The position numbers and the translations under genes are program-made. Shown here piece after piece: positions 34,253-43,880 of a stretch of DNA of 64,000 nucleotides (position 1 is its first letter; the number at the start of each line of letters is the position of its first letter). Source of the stretch: JAVBLY01 sp031553035 (GTDB lineage Bacteria; Bacillota; Clostridia; Peptostreptococcales; Anaerovoracaceae); NCBI GenBank assembly GCA_031553035.1, contig JAVBLY010000004.1, positions 111,719-175,718 on the forward strand. The letters are read 5' to 3'. The notes under the pieces were generated by a model, which was given only the letters and a program-made list of their open reading frames with translations, was not told the DNA's origin and did no database searches.

Positions 34253-35472
34253 TGAATGTTCAGGGAATTATAGCAGAGTATAATCCTTTCCACAATGGTC
34301 ATCTCTATCATCTCGAACAATCGAGGAAGGTTACAGGTGCAGATGCAAGTGTGGCGGTAATGAGCGGAAACTTCGTTCAAAGAGGAGAACCTGCTATACT
34401 TAACAAATGGATAAGATCAGAAATGGCAGTACGAAACGGGGTAGACCTTGTTGTGGAACTGCCATTTGCTTATGGGTGCAATAATGCGGAACTCTTTTCG
34501 AGGGGCGGTGTTGAGCTGCTTGACGGTCTTGGCTGCATCGATTCTGTTTGCTTTGGAAGCGAAAACGGTGAAATTGCTCCGTTACAGGAGATATCGGATA
34601 TACTAACTGAAGAATCGCCCGATTTTTCCAGAGTGCTGAAGGAAAAACTGGGAGAAGGTGTTTCATTCCCTAAGGGCAGGCAGGAAGCACTGGCTGATTT
34701 CGCAGGTGCGGAAAAAGCTTCACTGCTGGAATCACCTAATAACATACTTGGAATCGAATATCTGAAACAGCTTAGCTTAATTGATTCGAAAATGGAGCCA
34801 TTCACAATAAAAAGAACCGGAGCGGCTATCAACGAAAAAAATGCCAAACATGGTATGGCAGGAGCCACAGCCATCAGAGATATGATAGATGTTGGGGATT
34901 TTTATGAGGCAATGGGATATATGCCTCTCATAAGCCGTAAAATATTGGCTGAATGCCGAAGCTGCATTTCAAGTTATGAAATGTTTCGTGAGTTGATAAT
35001 TTATTCCATCATATCCAAGTCAAATGAAGAAATTGCCAATATTTATTCAGTAACTGAAGGTCTTGAAAACAAAGCAATATCAGCCGCCAAAGAATCAGCT
35101 TCCATCAACGAAATGATCGACAATATCAAATCAAAGCGTTACACCCAAACCAGGATCCAGAGAATTCTGATCCACATTTTGACATGCCTCACCAGAGAAA
35201 AGATGAACATAATACTTGAAGAGAAACAGATGTATGCACGTGTACTTGCCTTTAACGAAACCGGCGCATCACTTTTAAAACAAATAAAAAAGAAAGATAT
35301 GTCAAGTATCCCAATCATAACCAATATATCAAAAGAGTCGGACAACCTTAAAACCTGCCGGGAATTGTTTGACTACGATATGATGTCGACAGATATTTTT
35401 AACCTGGCTGTGACTCATGATATCCATAAAAATTCGGATTACAGGCGGGTTCCCGCCTTTGTAAAGGGATAA
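34252..35472 (+). CDS. tmcAL: tRNA(Met) cytidine acetate ligase
   Basis: 406 residues, YlbM family. The N-terminal nucleotidyl-transferase motif is AEYNPFHNGHLYHL and the GNFVQRGEPA loop is present. In Bacillus it uses acetate and ATP to make N4-acetylcytidine at the wobble base of elongator tRNA-Met. It lies next to ackA, which makes a functional link through acetate, although ackA has its own promoter. Confidence 0.9.
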   Translation: MNVQGIIAEYNPFHNGHLYHLEQSRKVTGADASVAVMSGNFVQRGEPAILNKWIRSEMAVRNGVDLVVELPFAYGCNNAELFSRGGVELLDGLGCIDSVCFGSENGEIAPLQEISDILTEESPDFSRVLKEKLGEGVSFPKGRQEALADFAGAEKASLLESPNNILGIEYLKQLSLIDSKMEPFTIKRTGAAINEKNAKHGMAGATAIRDMIDVGDFYEAMGYMPLISRKILAECRSCISSYEMFRELIIYSIISKSNEEIANIYSVTEGLENKAISAAKESASINEMIDNIKSKRYTQTRIQRILIHILTCLTREKMNIILEEKQMYARVLAFNETGASLLKQIKKKDMSSIPIITNISKESDNLKTCRELFDYDMMSTDIFNLAVTHDIHKNSDYRRVPAFVKG

Positions 35473-35495
35473 GCAAAATTATTTCAATAAATGGT

Positions 35496-35523
35496 TTGAA
35501 TTGGCTCGGCTTTGGTATATAAT
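35496..35523 (+). promoter_or_regulatory. ackA promoter
   Basis: TTGAAT (35496-35501) and TATAAT (35518-35523) are 16 nt apart. About 50 nt of leader precede the ackA start, with no evident structure. Confidence 0.65.
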
Positions 35524-35581
35524 ATTGCTCGTGTTAAAACAATGTTATGTAAATAATAATTTCAAATAAACGGAGGTAGAT

Positions 35582-36787
35582 ATGAAAATTTTGGTAATCA
35601 ACTGTGGAAGTTCATCACTTAAGTATCAAGTTATAGATATGACTGATGAAAGCGTAATGGCTAAAGGACTTGTTGAAAGAATCGGGATCGACGGCTCCAT
35701 CCTCAAACACGAGAAGGAAGGCAGAGACGACAAGTTTGAGCTGGAAGCTCCAATGAAGGATCATAAGGATGCCATCAAACATGTAATGGATGCCATCATA
35801 ATGGATGACTTCGGAGTCATAAAGAGCATGGATGAGATCGGTGCGGTAGGCCACAGAGTCGTACATGCCGGTGAAAAATACGCCAGATCAGTCGTCCTGA
35901 ATCAGGATGTCATCAATGCTCTCGAAGAATGTGTCGAGTTGGCCCCGCTTCATAATCCTCCCAATCTTCTTGGTATCCAGGCCGCTCAGGAGCTCATGCC
36001 CGGAACACCAAACGTAGGCGTATTTGATACAGCATTTCATCAGACCATGCCACCTTCATCATTCATTTACGCTCTGCCCTATGAATATTATGAAAAATAC
36101 GGAGTAAGACGTTACGGATTCCACGGAACCAGTCACAAATACGTTTCGGAAAAGGCTGCAGAAATGCTTGGAAAGAGACCTTCCGAGATAAAAGTTATCA
36201 CATGCCATCTTGGCAACGGCGGAAGTGTCGCAGCAGTAAAAAGAGGCAAGAGCATAAATACTTCAATGGGATTCACTCCTCTTGAAGGCCTTGTAATGGG
36301 AACGAGGTCAGGAGATATCGACCCTGCGATCGTTGCATATCTTTCGGAAAAAGAAAAAATGACTGTTGAGGAAGTAACAAATGTCCTCAACAAAAAATCA
36401 GGCGTAATGGGCATATCCGGTGTCAGCAGCGACTTCAGAGACTTGGGATCCGCAGCAGCGGAAGGTAACGAAAGAGCAGAGCTTGCACTTGAAGTATTTG
36501 CTCACCAGGTAAAATTCTATATCGGCGGCTATATGGCTGAGATGAACGGTGCCGATGCAATAGTATTCACAGCAGGTATCGGAGAAAATGATATAAGAAT
36601 GAGAGCCAGGATCTGTGAAGGACTGGATACCTTGGGAATCAAGCTCGATCGTAACAAGAATGACGTAAGGGGAGAGGAGACCGTCATAAGTGCAGATGAC
36701 TCCAAGGTCAAGATCCTTCTCATTCCAACAAATGAAGAGCTTGTGATTGCCAGAGATACATACAGATTAGTGGAACAAATGGGCTGA
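35582..36787 (+). CDS. ackA: Acetate kinase
   Basis: 401 residues. It converts acetyl phosphate and ADP to acetate and ATP, a main ATP source in fermenting anaerobes. The N-terminal VINCGSSSLKYQ phosphate loop, the GFHGTSHKYV signature and the MGTRSGDIDPA stretch are intact. There is no pta gene next to it. It follows ACGGAGG. Confidence 0.97.
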   Translation: MKILVINCGSSSLKYQVIDMTDESVMAKGLVERIGIDGSILKHEKEGRDDKFELEAPMKDHKDAIKHVMDAIIMDDFGVIKSMDEIGAVGHRVVHAGEKYARSVVLNQDVINALEECVELAPLHNPPNLLGIQAAQELMPGTPNVGVFDTAFHQTMPPSSFIYALPYEYYEKYGVRRYGFHGTSHKYVSEKAAEMLGKRPSEIKVITCHLGNGGSVAAVKRGKSINTSMGFTPLEGLVMGTRSGDIDPAIVAYLSEKEKMTVEEVTNVLNKKSGVMGISGVSSDFRDLGSAAAEGNERAELALEVFAHQVKFYIGGYMAEMNGADAIVFTAGIGENDIRMRARICEGLDTLGIKLDRNKNDVRGEETVISADDSKVKILLIPTNEELVIARDTYRLVEQMG

Positions 36788-36790
36788 TAT

Positions 36791-36839
36791 AACCAAAAGG
36801 TAAATTTTGGTTGACAATCAAGGACCTGATGGATATAAT
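36791..36839 (+). promoter_or_regulatory. rpmF promoter with an overlapping palindrome
   Basis: A perfect TTGACA (36811-36816) is 17 nt from a perfect TATAAT (36834-36839). The inverted repeat AACCAAAA-6-TTTTGGTT (36791-36812) ends in the first two bases of the -35 box, a usual place for a repressor site. It has no T run, so it is not a good terminator for ackA. Confidence 0.75.
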
Positions 36840-36875
36840 TTAAAGGCTGAATAATTACTATAAGGAGGTGTAAAC

Positions 36876-37052
36876 ATGGCAGTTCCCAAACGGAAAATAT
36901 CAAAAGCGAAAAGAGACTCAAGAAGAGCGCCGAACATGAAAATGGACGCGCCGGGACTTTCAGTATGCCCCCAGTGTCATGAACCGAAATTACCACATAG
37001 AGTGTGTCCAAATTGCAATTTCTATGATGGTAAAAAGGTAATAGCTGACTAA
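36876..37052 (+). CDS. rpmF: Ribosomal protein L32
   Basis: 58 residues, beginning MAVPKRKISKAKRDSRRAP. The zinc-ribbon Cys pairs are CPQC and CPNC. It follows TAAGGAGGTG. In many Firmicutes the DUF177 (YceD) gene stands directly before rpmF, often after ackA, and plsX/fab genes follow. Both are missing here: rpmF stands alone between its own strong promoter and a terminator. Confidence 0.95.
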   Translation: MAVPKRKISKAKRDSRRAPNMKMDAPGLSVCPQCHEPKLPHRVCPNCNFYDGKKVIAD

Positions 37053-37076
37053 TTAAAAATACTGAACCAATAACAA

Positions 37077-37108
37077 ACCGACTGTGAAATATTTTGCAGT
37101 CGGTTTTT
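37077..37108 (+). terminator. Terminator after rpmF
   Basis: ACCGACTG pairs with CAGTCGGT, with further AT pairing in the loop, followed by TTTT and CG. It may also serve the convergent dapB-asd operon on its complementary strand. Confidence 0.8.
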
Positions 37109-37135
37109 CGTTGTTGGTTATTCTGATATCCCGGG

Positions 37136-37897
37136 CTATTTACTTTCTGCGATCAGATCGTCCATGTCGTAGTATCCGGTCTCTTTGTCTTTAAGATATC
37201 GGGCGGCCTTGATTGCGCCCTGAGCGAATACCTTCTTTGAGTATGCCGTATGGGTTATTTCAATGACTTCATCCGGACCTGCGAACATAACCGTATGCTG
37301 TCCCGGGATCGATCCGCCTCTTACAGCATGGATTCCAAGATCTGTGATCTTGCAAGCATCAGCTTTTCCTTTTCTTCCGTATAGATAATTTTTCTTGGTC
37401 TTACATGCTTCATTTATTGCATCGGCAAGTAGTATGGCTGTTCCGCTGGGGGAATCCACCTTGAGGCAGTGATGCTTTTCGATTATTTCCACATTGAAGT
37501 CCTTTTCAAGAGAAGGCATAGCATTCCGGCACATATTCTTAACGATGTTGATTCCGAGAGACATGTTGGCAGACTTGAACACGGGAATAGTTTCTGATGC
37601 GTCTATCAGTATCTTTTTTTCTTTCTTTTCCAGAGCCGTCGTGGCGACCACGACTGGCGTACTTGTTCTTACGCAGTATTCCATCAGTGAGGGCACAGCA
37701 GAAAAATGTGAAAAGTCTATGACCACATCGGCTCCGCCCGGTGCATCTGAAAGGTCCATGAATTGTTTGAAGGGCAGGGGGTTATCACCTATCCTTGTGT
37801 CGAATCCGGCTAATATCTGTATATCATCTTCTTTTTGCAGCTCTTCTATGAGCACTTTGCCCATGGTACCGCTGCATCCGCTTATTATTACTTTCAT
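37136..37897 (-). CDS. dapB: 4-hydroxy-tetrahydrodipicolinate reductase
   Basis: 253 residues. It reduces the cyclic product of DapA with NAD(P)H in lysine and diaminopimelate synthesis. The Rossmann motif is ISGCSGTMGKVL and the catalytic signature is EKHHCLKVDSPSGTA. It follows asd by 20 nt, forming an asd-dapB unit. No dapA is present. Confidence 0.95.
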   Translation of the reverse strand: MKVIISGCSGTMGKVLIEELQKEDDIQILAGFDTRIGDNPLPFKQFMDLSDAPGGADVVIDFSHFSAVPSLMEYCVRTSTPVVVATTALEKKEKKILIDASETIPVFKSANMSLGINIVKNMCRNAMPSLEKDFNVEIIEKHHCLKVDSPSGTAILLADAINEACKTKKNYLYGRKGKADACKITDLGIHAVRGGSIPGQHTVMFAGPDEVIEITHTAYSKKVFAQGAIKAARYLKDKETGYYDMDDLIAESK

Positions 37898-37917
37898 ATT
37901 GTATACCTCTCTTTAGG

Positions 37918-38910
37918 CTATTTGATAAGCTCCTCTGCAATCTGGACTGCATTGGTTGCGGCGCCTTTTCTAATATTGTCGGCAACGCACCAGAAATTCA
38001 GTCCGTTATCTATGCTTTCATCTCTTCTGATTCTCCCTACGTATACTCCATCTTTTCCGGCAATATCCCTTGCCATTGGATAAATGTTGTTAGCAGGGTC
38101 GTCCTGAACTATGAGCCCAGGGAAATTTTCAAATATGGGTTTGATATCTTTGAGATCATACGGCTTCTCGAATTCCACATTGATAGTCTCGCTGTGACAG
38201 TCGAAAACAGGGACCCTTACAGTGGTGACGGTTATTCTTATGTCCTCATCACCCAGGATCTTTCTTGTCTCATTGATCATCTTCATCTCTTCCTTAGTGT
38301 ATCCGTTGTCAAGGAATACATCGATATGAGGCAGACAGTTTCCTGCTATTGGGTGAGGATAGGCAGACATGATGTCGTTTCCTGCAAGACCTTGTTTAAG
38401 ATCTTCGATCCCCTTGAGCCCCGAGCCTGAGACAGCCTGATAAGTGGAGTAGACGATCCTCTTTATTCCATACTTGTCATGCAGCGGCTTAAGCGGAACC
38501 ATAGCCTGGATAGTCGAACAATTGGGATTTGCTATTATGCCTTTATGCTTTTTGATATCCTGAGGGTTAACTTCAGGTACGACCAATGGCACATTCTTAT
38601 CCATTCTCCACTGGCTGCTGTTGTCTATTACCACAACGCCGTCCTTTGCGGCTATCGGTGCGAATTTCTTACTGGTTCCGCCTCCTGCAGAAAAAATTGC
38701 GATATCGATATCTTTTTTGAAACTTTCCTCTGTCAGCTCTTCCACTGTATATTCTTTGCCTTTGAACGTCACTGTCTTACCTGCGGATTTTGCAGATGCC
38801 ATCATGTAGACATTTTCAAAGGGAAAATCTCTTTCTTCCAGCACCTTGCGCATGGTGCTCCCCACGAGACCGGTTGCTCCGACGATTGCGATGTTTGGTT
38901 TTTTGTTCAT
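37918..38910 (-). CDS. asd: Aspartate-semialdehyde dehydrogenase
   Basis: 330 residues from the ATG at 38910, behind GGAGTGAGACTA; an ATG three codons upstream overlaps the ribosome site. It makes aspartate semialdehyde, shared by lysine, methionine and threonine pathways. The NADP motif is VGATGLVGSTMRKVL, the catalytic Cys is in ANPNCSTIQA, and the active His is in RVPVFDCHSE. Confidence 0.95.
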   Translation of the reverse strand: MNKKPNIAIVGATGLVGSTMRKVLEERDFPFENVYMMASAKSAGKTVTFKGKEYTVEELTEESFKKDIDIAIFSAGGGTSKKFAPIAAKDGVVVIDNSSQWRMDKNVPLVVPEVNPQDIKKHKGIIANPNCSTIQAMVPLKPLHDKYGIKRIVYSTYQAVSGSGLKGIEDLKQGLAGNDIMSAYPHPIAGNCLPHIDVFLDNGYTKEEMKMINETRKILGDEDIRITVTTVRVPVFDCHSETINVEFEKPYDLKDIKPIFENFPGLIVQDDPANNIYPMARDIAGKDGVYVGRIRRDESIDNGLNFWCVADNIRKGAATNAVQIAEELIK

Positions 38911-38945
38911 TAGTCTCACTCCTTTTGTATTTTAGATTAAGGTTC

Positions 38946-38974
38946 ATTATACACTATTCGGACCGGTTTGTTTA
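38946..38974 (-). promoter_or_regulatory. asd-dapB promoter
   Basis: On the minus strand TAAACA (38969-38974) and TATAAT (38946-38951) are 17 nt apart. No lysine riboswitch fits in the roughly 30-nt leader. Confidence 0.6.
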
Positions 38975-39056
38975 ATCTTTTTTTAACATATATAATGTAA
39001 AGAGCTGTGATATCATATATTGATAGTTATTTTGGAATCATTATTTAGGAGATTTT

Positions 39057-39890
39057 ATGTCTATATTAGAAGCAGCCATATTAGGGATAGTACAGGGCTT
39101 GGCAGAATTCCTGCCAATAAGCAGTTCAGGTCATCTTGCATTACTTCAGAATTTCTTCGACATAGAAGGCGGAAAAATATTAGCTTTCACTACGATGCTG
39201 CATTTTGGAACACTTGTAGCCGTTTTTATCGTATATTGGTCAGATATTTGGGCACTTATCAAGGAGCTTGGAGCAACATTCAAAGATATCTTTACGGGAA
39301 AAGGCTTAAGACCCAATGCCAATCCCACTCGTAAACTGGGTCTCATGATAATAGTCGGTACTATACCGGCTGCGGTATTCGGACTGCTTCTTAATGACTA
39401 TATGGAGAAAGCATTCACCAGCATACTGTTAATCGGAATATGCCTGATTATAACAGGTACTTTCCTCTGGTTCGCTGAAAAAATCGGGAAGAATTTCAGA
39501 GATATAGATCGAATGAACTACAGAAACGCAGTTACAATCGGTATATTTCAGGCGATTGCACTTCTTCCGGGGATATCAAGATCCGGTGCCACTATAACAG
39601 GCGGGCTTCTTCTGGGACTGACCAGAGAACTGGCGGTTAAATTCGCATTCCTCGTGTCCATACCGTCCATTCTGGGAGCCTTTATTCTGGAAGTTCCTGA
39701 TGCGCTCGATTCGGGAATCGATTCAGCTATAATTATTCCTTTGATAGTCGGTGTAGTATGCGCCGCAATATCAGGAGTAATCGCCATAAAATTCATGATA
39801 AAAGTAGTAACGGGAAAGAAGCTGTTCATCTTCTCCATCTATACCTGGCTCGTAGGTATAGCCGTTGTAATTTACTCAATTGTAGGCTAA
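39057..39890 (+). CDS. uppP: Undecaprenyl-diphosphatase
   Basis: 277 residues, eight or so membrane segments, BacA/UppP family. It recycles the undecaprenyl carrier for peptidoglycan synthesis and can give bacitracin resistance. The signature motifs GLAEFLPISSSGHL and LLPGISRSGATI are intact. The ATG follows TTTAGGAGATTTT. Confidence 0.95.
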   Translation: MSILEAAILGIVQGLAEFLPISSSGHLALLQNFFDIEGGKILAFTTMLHFGTLVAVFIVYWSDIWALIKELGATFKDIFTGKGLRPNANPTRKLGLMIIVGTIPAAVFGLLLNDYMEKAFTSILLIGICLIITGTFLWFAEKIGKNFRDIDRMNYRNAVTIGIFQAIALLPGISRSGATITGGLLLGLTRELAVKFAFLVSIPSILGAFILEVPDALDSGIDSAIIIPLIVGVVCAAISGVIAIKFMIKVVTGKKLFIFSIYTWLVGIAVVIYSIVG

Positions 39891-39943
39891 ACTAAGTTAT
39901 AAGAATATGCAACAAGAATAGGAATTTGGAGGTTCTTAGAAAT

Positions 39944-42550
39944 ATGGCACAAGCCAAAAAAGGAAAATCCACAGCTAAGAAAAAAACAAGCAAGAAAGCC
40001 ACTTCGAAAAAAAATGACAAACCTCAGTATGACGGCAGGATCAGAGATGAGATAAAAGCCCTCATTATGCTTGCTTTCGGGGCTTTCTTGATATTTGCTC
40101 TATATGTATCGGCAGCAGGCAAGCTGGGTGAATTCATTCAGGGATTCCTGCTTGGGATAATGGGGCAGATCGCGTATTTGCTCCCGTTCATACTTCTTAC
40201 ATATGCAGTTCTCATGTTATTCAAGCAGACCGGTATCAGAGGCATAAGAGCAATAATAATCATGCTTTCTCTGTTTCTTATGCTGATGCTTCTGAATTCG
40301 GCAAGATTCCTGGACAGCGCAGGGGATCCGGATCCGGCAGGGACATTCTCGCAGATTTTTTCAATGAGCGGTCACGGAAAAAGCGGCGGCATCATCGGTG
40401 TTTATCTGGGCGGACTTCTGGTGCAGCTTATAGGCAAATCCGGCTTATATATTTTCACCATAGTTGCCTTGATAATTCTGATCATTCTGGCAGTGAACAC
40501 TCCTATTTCCAAATACTTTGAAGCACTAAATGCCAAGCGGCTGGAAAGAAAAGAACGTAAACTGGAAAGGCTTGAAGAGGAAGAACAGCAGCGTGAAATC
40601 GATGAAAAAGCATCTCAGCAGGCTCTTAAGATAGGCCGCGGACAGGATGATAACATAAAAGACGACATAAAGATCGAGGGCATCGAGACTCCTCCCGTAA
40701 GGAGGGAATCTGAGCCTGCCCCGGTCATTACAGCTCCAAAGGAGTCCTTTGTAAAAGAGAAAATGAAGAATCCATTTGCAAATGATCCTAATCTGTCAAA
40801 CGGACAGAAGAATATAATGGACCTTGCCAAGAATGACGAATTGTTCGGTGAGCAGCAGGATACAGACAAGACGGGGTTTGAACTTCAAACCGATGAGCCG
40901 AAAGAAGTACCGTCACTTACAAAGGGAACAGGTTTCGGTCTGGACGGAGATCCTGATCCTGTTTTTTTCGATGAAGCTTCCGACCTTGCAGGTGATCCGT
41001 CAATATCAAACAAAACAAAACAGATTACAGGCGTTCCCGCCACCGGCTTTGGAGCGTTTTCCAAGGAAGATGACATGTCCGATTACAAGCTTCCTCCCGT
41101 GAATCTGCTTTCCAAAGCAGCTAAATCACAGAAAACAGATAATGCTGCTCAGCTTAAGGAAAAAGCCGGCAAGCTTGAAAAGACTCTCATGGAATTCAAA
41201 GTGGATGCGAAGGTACTTAAGGTAACAGTAGGACCTACAGTTACAAGATATGAAGTCCAGCCCAGCATAGGCGTCAAGATAAACAGCATCAAAAATCTTG
41301 AGCAGGATCTGGCCCTCAATCTGGAAGTAAAAAGCGTCAGAGTCGTTCCTATGTCAAGCGGCAAAGTCATAGGAATAGAAGCATATAACGAGAACACCAG
41401 TCTGGTGACACTTAGAGATATAATAGATTCTCCCGAGTTCAGAGATCCGGATTCCAAGATAGCATTCGCTCTGGGCAAGAATATTTCCGGGATAAGGATG
41501 GTTTCTGATCTTAAGGACATGCCACATCTTCTGATCGCCGGAACTACGGGATCAGGAAAGAGCGTATGCATCAACAGCATCCTTTTAAGTATCCTATACA
41601 GAGCTACACCCAAGGAAGTTCAGATGATTTTAATTGACCCGAAAGTCGTAGAACTTAAGAGTTACAACGGGATACCCCATCTGGCAATGCCTGTGGTTAC
41701 CGATGCCGATAAAGCAGCATCGGCACTTGAGCATGCCGTACGGGAAATGAATCACAGATATAACAGATTTGCTGAAGAAAATGTAAGAAATATAAAGAAT
41801 TTCAACGAAAAAGTAAGGACTGAAGGCAGAGATGATGAAGTCATGCCTGAGATCGTGATCGTCATAGACGAACTTGCCGACCTTATGCTTGTGGCATCCC
41901 AGAAAGTCCAGGACTCTATATCAAGGCTGGCAGCAATGGCAAGAGCCGCAGGTATGCATTTGATTGTCGCAACTCAGCAGCCGCTGGCTTCGATACTTAC
42001 AAGCGTCATAAAGGCAAATATTCCGTCAAGGATTGCCTTTTCCGTGTCTTCCAACTCAGCTTCACGAGTAATTCTGGATAACCCGGGAGCAGAAAGACTT
42101 CTGGGTAACGGCGACATGCTCTACCATCCGGTTGGCAGCAGGGAAGCAATGAGAATACAAGGATCTTTTGTCACCGACAGTGAAGTCCACAAAGTCACGG
42201 ATTACGTCAAAAAGCAAGCCAGTCCCCAGTATGTTCCGGATATACTTGAGACTCTTCAGACCGAAACCACCGGTAAACTCGTAGAGGAAGAGGATGATCT
42301 TTATCAGGATGCGGTTGATACTGTCGTATCCGCAAAACAAGCTTCGACTTCCATGCTGCAGAGAAGGTTCAGGATAGGATATAACAGAGCCGCCAGATTG
42401 ATGGAAATGCTTGAAGAACGAGGAATCGTAGGGCCTCAGGACGGAAGCCGCCCAAGAAAAGTACTTGCAACTGGTGATGTGTCAGCATTGGGGGCACAGG
42501 AGCCGGCAGCGCCCGAATACAGCGATAGTGAGGATTATTACGATGAGTAA
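39944..42550 (+). CDS. ftsK: DNA translocase FtsK/SpoIIIE
   Basis: 868 residues from the ATG at 39944, the first ATG after TTTGGAGG; an in-frame TTG upstream is less likely. A Lys-rich N-terminus (residues 1-30) precedes four membrane segments, then an acidic linker of about 250 residues, the motor with Walker A GTTGSGKSV and Walker B VIVIDELADLM, and the C-terminal gamma domain that reads KOPS/SRS sites (STSMLQRRFRIGYNRAARLM). It moves chromosomal DNA through the septum. No other sporulation gene is in the window. Confidence 0.94.
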   Translation: MAQAKKGKSTAKKKTSKKATSKKNDKPQYDGRIRDEIKALIMLAFGAFLIFALYVSAAGKLGEFIQGFLLGIMGQIAYLLPFILLTYAVLMLFKQTGIRGIRAIIIMLSLFLMLMLLNSARFLDSAGDPDPAGTFSQIFSMSGHGKSGGIIGVYLGGLLVQLIGKSGLYIFTIVALIILIILAVNTPISKYFEALNAKRLERKERKLERLEEEEQQREIDEKASQQALKIGRGQDDNIKDDIKIEGIETPPVRRESEPAPVITAPKESFVKEKMKNPFANDPNLSNGQKNIMDLAKNDELFGEQQDTDKTGFELQTDEPKEVPSLTKGTGFGLDGDPDPVFFDEASDLAGDPSISNKTKQITGVPATGFGAFSKEDDMSDYKLPPVNLLSKAAKSQKTDNAAQLKEKAGKLEKTLMEFKVDAKVLKVTVGPTVTRYEVQPSIGVKINSIKNLEQDLALNLEVKSVRVVPMSSGKVIGIEAYNENTSLVTLRDIIDSPEFRDPDSKIAFALGKNISGIRMVSDLKDMPHLLIAGTTGSGKSVCINSILLSILYRATPKEVQMILIDPKVVELKSYNGIPHLAMPVVTDADKAASALEHAVREMNHRYNRFAEENVRNIKNFNEKVRTEGRDDEVMPEIVIVIDELADLMLVASQKVQDSISRLAAMARAAGMHLIVATQQPLASILTSVIKANIPSRIAFSVSSNSASRVILDNPGAERLLGNGDMLYHPVGSREAMRIQGSFVTDSEVHKVTDYVKKQASPQYVPDILETLQTETTGKLVEEEDDLYQDAVDTVVSAKQASTSMLQRRFRIGYNRAARLMEMLEERGIVGPQDGSRPRKVLATGDVSALGAQEPAAPEYSDSEDYYDE

Positions 42551-43880
42551 AGTCTTTATTGATACTATGGGTTGTCCCAAAAACCAGGAGGACAGCGAAA
42601 GAGCGGCAGGACTCCTTAAGCATAAGGGACATGAAATTGTTTTTTCTCCTGATGAAGCCGATGTAATTGCAATAAACACCTGCGGGTTCATCGACGATGC
42701 CAAGAGAGAATCCATCGACAGGATTCTGGAACTTGTTAAATTCAAAGACATTGATAGCAATAAAAAAGTCATAGTCACAGGCTGTCTCACCCAGAGATAC
42801 GGTGATGAGTTATTCAATGAATTCAAGGAAGTTGATGCCATGATCGGTGTCAACGACTATTCGGATATGCCGGCAATAGTGGAAAATCTCATGAATGAAG
42901 AAGAAAATGAACGTATCCTGAAAACCGGCGGTGAGCCGGGGTTCATGGAGGACGAAAGAACTCTTCTTTATTCCAGTCACACAGGATACTTAAAGATCGC
43001 AGAGGGATGCTCTAATCATTGCAGTTACTGCGTCATACCGAAGATCAGAGGGCCTTACAGGAGCATAAAGATCGAAGATGCTGTAAAAGATGCGAAAAAC
43101 CTTGCAAAGCAGGGCGTTAAAGAGTTGGTTCTTATTGCTCAGGACGTCAGCGCTTACGGTATTGATATTTACGATAAATATGCACTGCCCGAGCTTCTTA
43201 AAGAATTGTGCAAAATCGATGACATACGCTGGATCAGGCTCCTTTACTGCTATGAAGAGAGGATCACCGAAGAACTTATGGATGTAATGGCATCCGAAGA
43301 TAAGATCTGTAAATATATAGACATACCGCTTCAGCATATCTCTGCCGATATACTTGAGTCCATGAACCGGACGTCTAAGCCGGATCAGATCAAAGCGACT
43401 CTGAAAAAGCTTCGTGAGAAAGTCCCGGGAATCGCTATAAGAACCACTTTTATCACCGGATTTCCCGGAGAAATGGAAGAAGACTTCAGTTCTCTCAAGG
43501 ATTTTGTAGAAAGCACTGAATTCGATCGCTTAGGCGTCTTCTGTTATTCGAAAGAAGAGGGAACAGCAGCTGCTGAAATGAAAGAGCAGATCCATCACGA
43601 AGTGGCCAGCGGAAGAAGAGACGATATCATGCGGATCCAGATGGATATCTCCTTTAAGAAGAACGAGGAAATGGTGGGGAATACTTATGATGTCATAATT
43701 GACGACATAGAAGACGGTATCTTCTACGGCAGGACCCGGTACGACGCACCTGAAATTGATAATGCTGTTTTGATCGAAACCGATAAAGATATCAAGATCG
43801 GTGATTTAGTGAAAGCAAAGATCGTTGATGCTTATGATTATGACCTGATAGGAGAAATCGAAGATGAATCTACCGAATAA
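42543..43880 (+). CDS. rimO: Ribosomal protein S12 methylthiotransferase RimO
   Basis: 445 residues from the ATG at 42543, which overlaps the ftsK stop by 8 nt. Upstream codons belong to ftsK. RimO adds a methylthio group to Asp of S12. The N-terminal UPF0004 domain carries DTMGCPKNQ and INTCGF Cys, the radical SAM cluster is CSNHCSYC, and a C-terminal TRAM domain ends the protein. Order ftsK-rimO-pgsA-cinA-recA is common in Clostridia. Confidence 0.95.
   Translation: MSKVFIDTMGCPKNQEDSERAAGLLKHKGHEIVFSPDEADVIAINTCGFIDDAKRESIDRILELVKFKDIDSNKKVIVTGCLTQRYGDELFNEFKEVDAMIGVNDYSDMPAIVENLMNEEENERILKTGGEPGFMEDERTLLYSSHTGYLKIAEGCSNHCSYCVIPKIRGPYRSIKIEDAVKDAKNLAKQGVKELVLIAQDVSAYGIDIYDKYALPELLKELCKIDDIRWIRLLYCYEERITEELMDVMASEDKICKYIDIPLQHISADILESMNRTSKPDQIKATLKKLREKVPGIAIRTTFITGFPGEMEEDFSSLKDFVESTEFDRLGVFCYSKEEGTAAAEMKEQIHHEVASGRRDDIMRIQMDISFKKNEEMVGNTYDVIIDDIEDGIFYGRTRYDAPEIDNAVLIETDKDIKIGDLVKAKIVDAYDYDLIGEIEDESTE

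Noticed and set aside
35445..35475. GGCGGG/CCCGCC hairpin at the end of tmcAL as terminator
   Set aside because: It lies inside the coding sequence and has no T run behind it.
42465..42542. N-terminal extension of RimO
   Set aside because: The extra codons overlap ftsK, have no family similarity, and the ATG at 42543 fits the family start.
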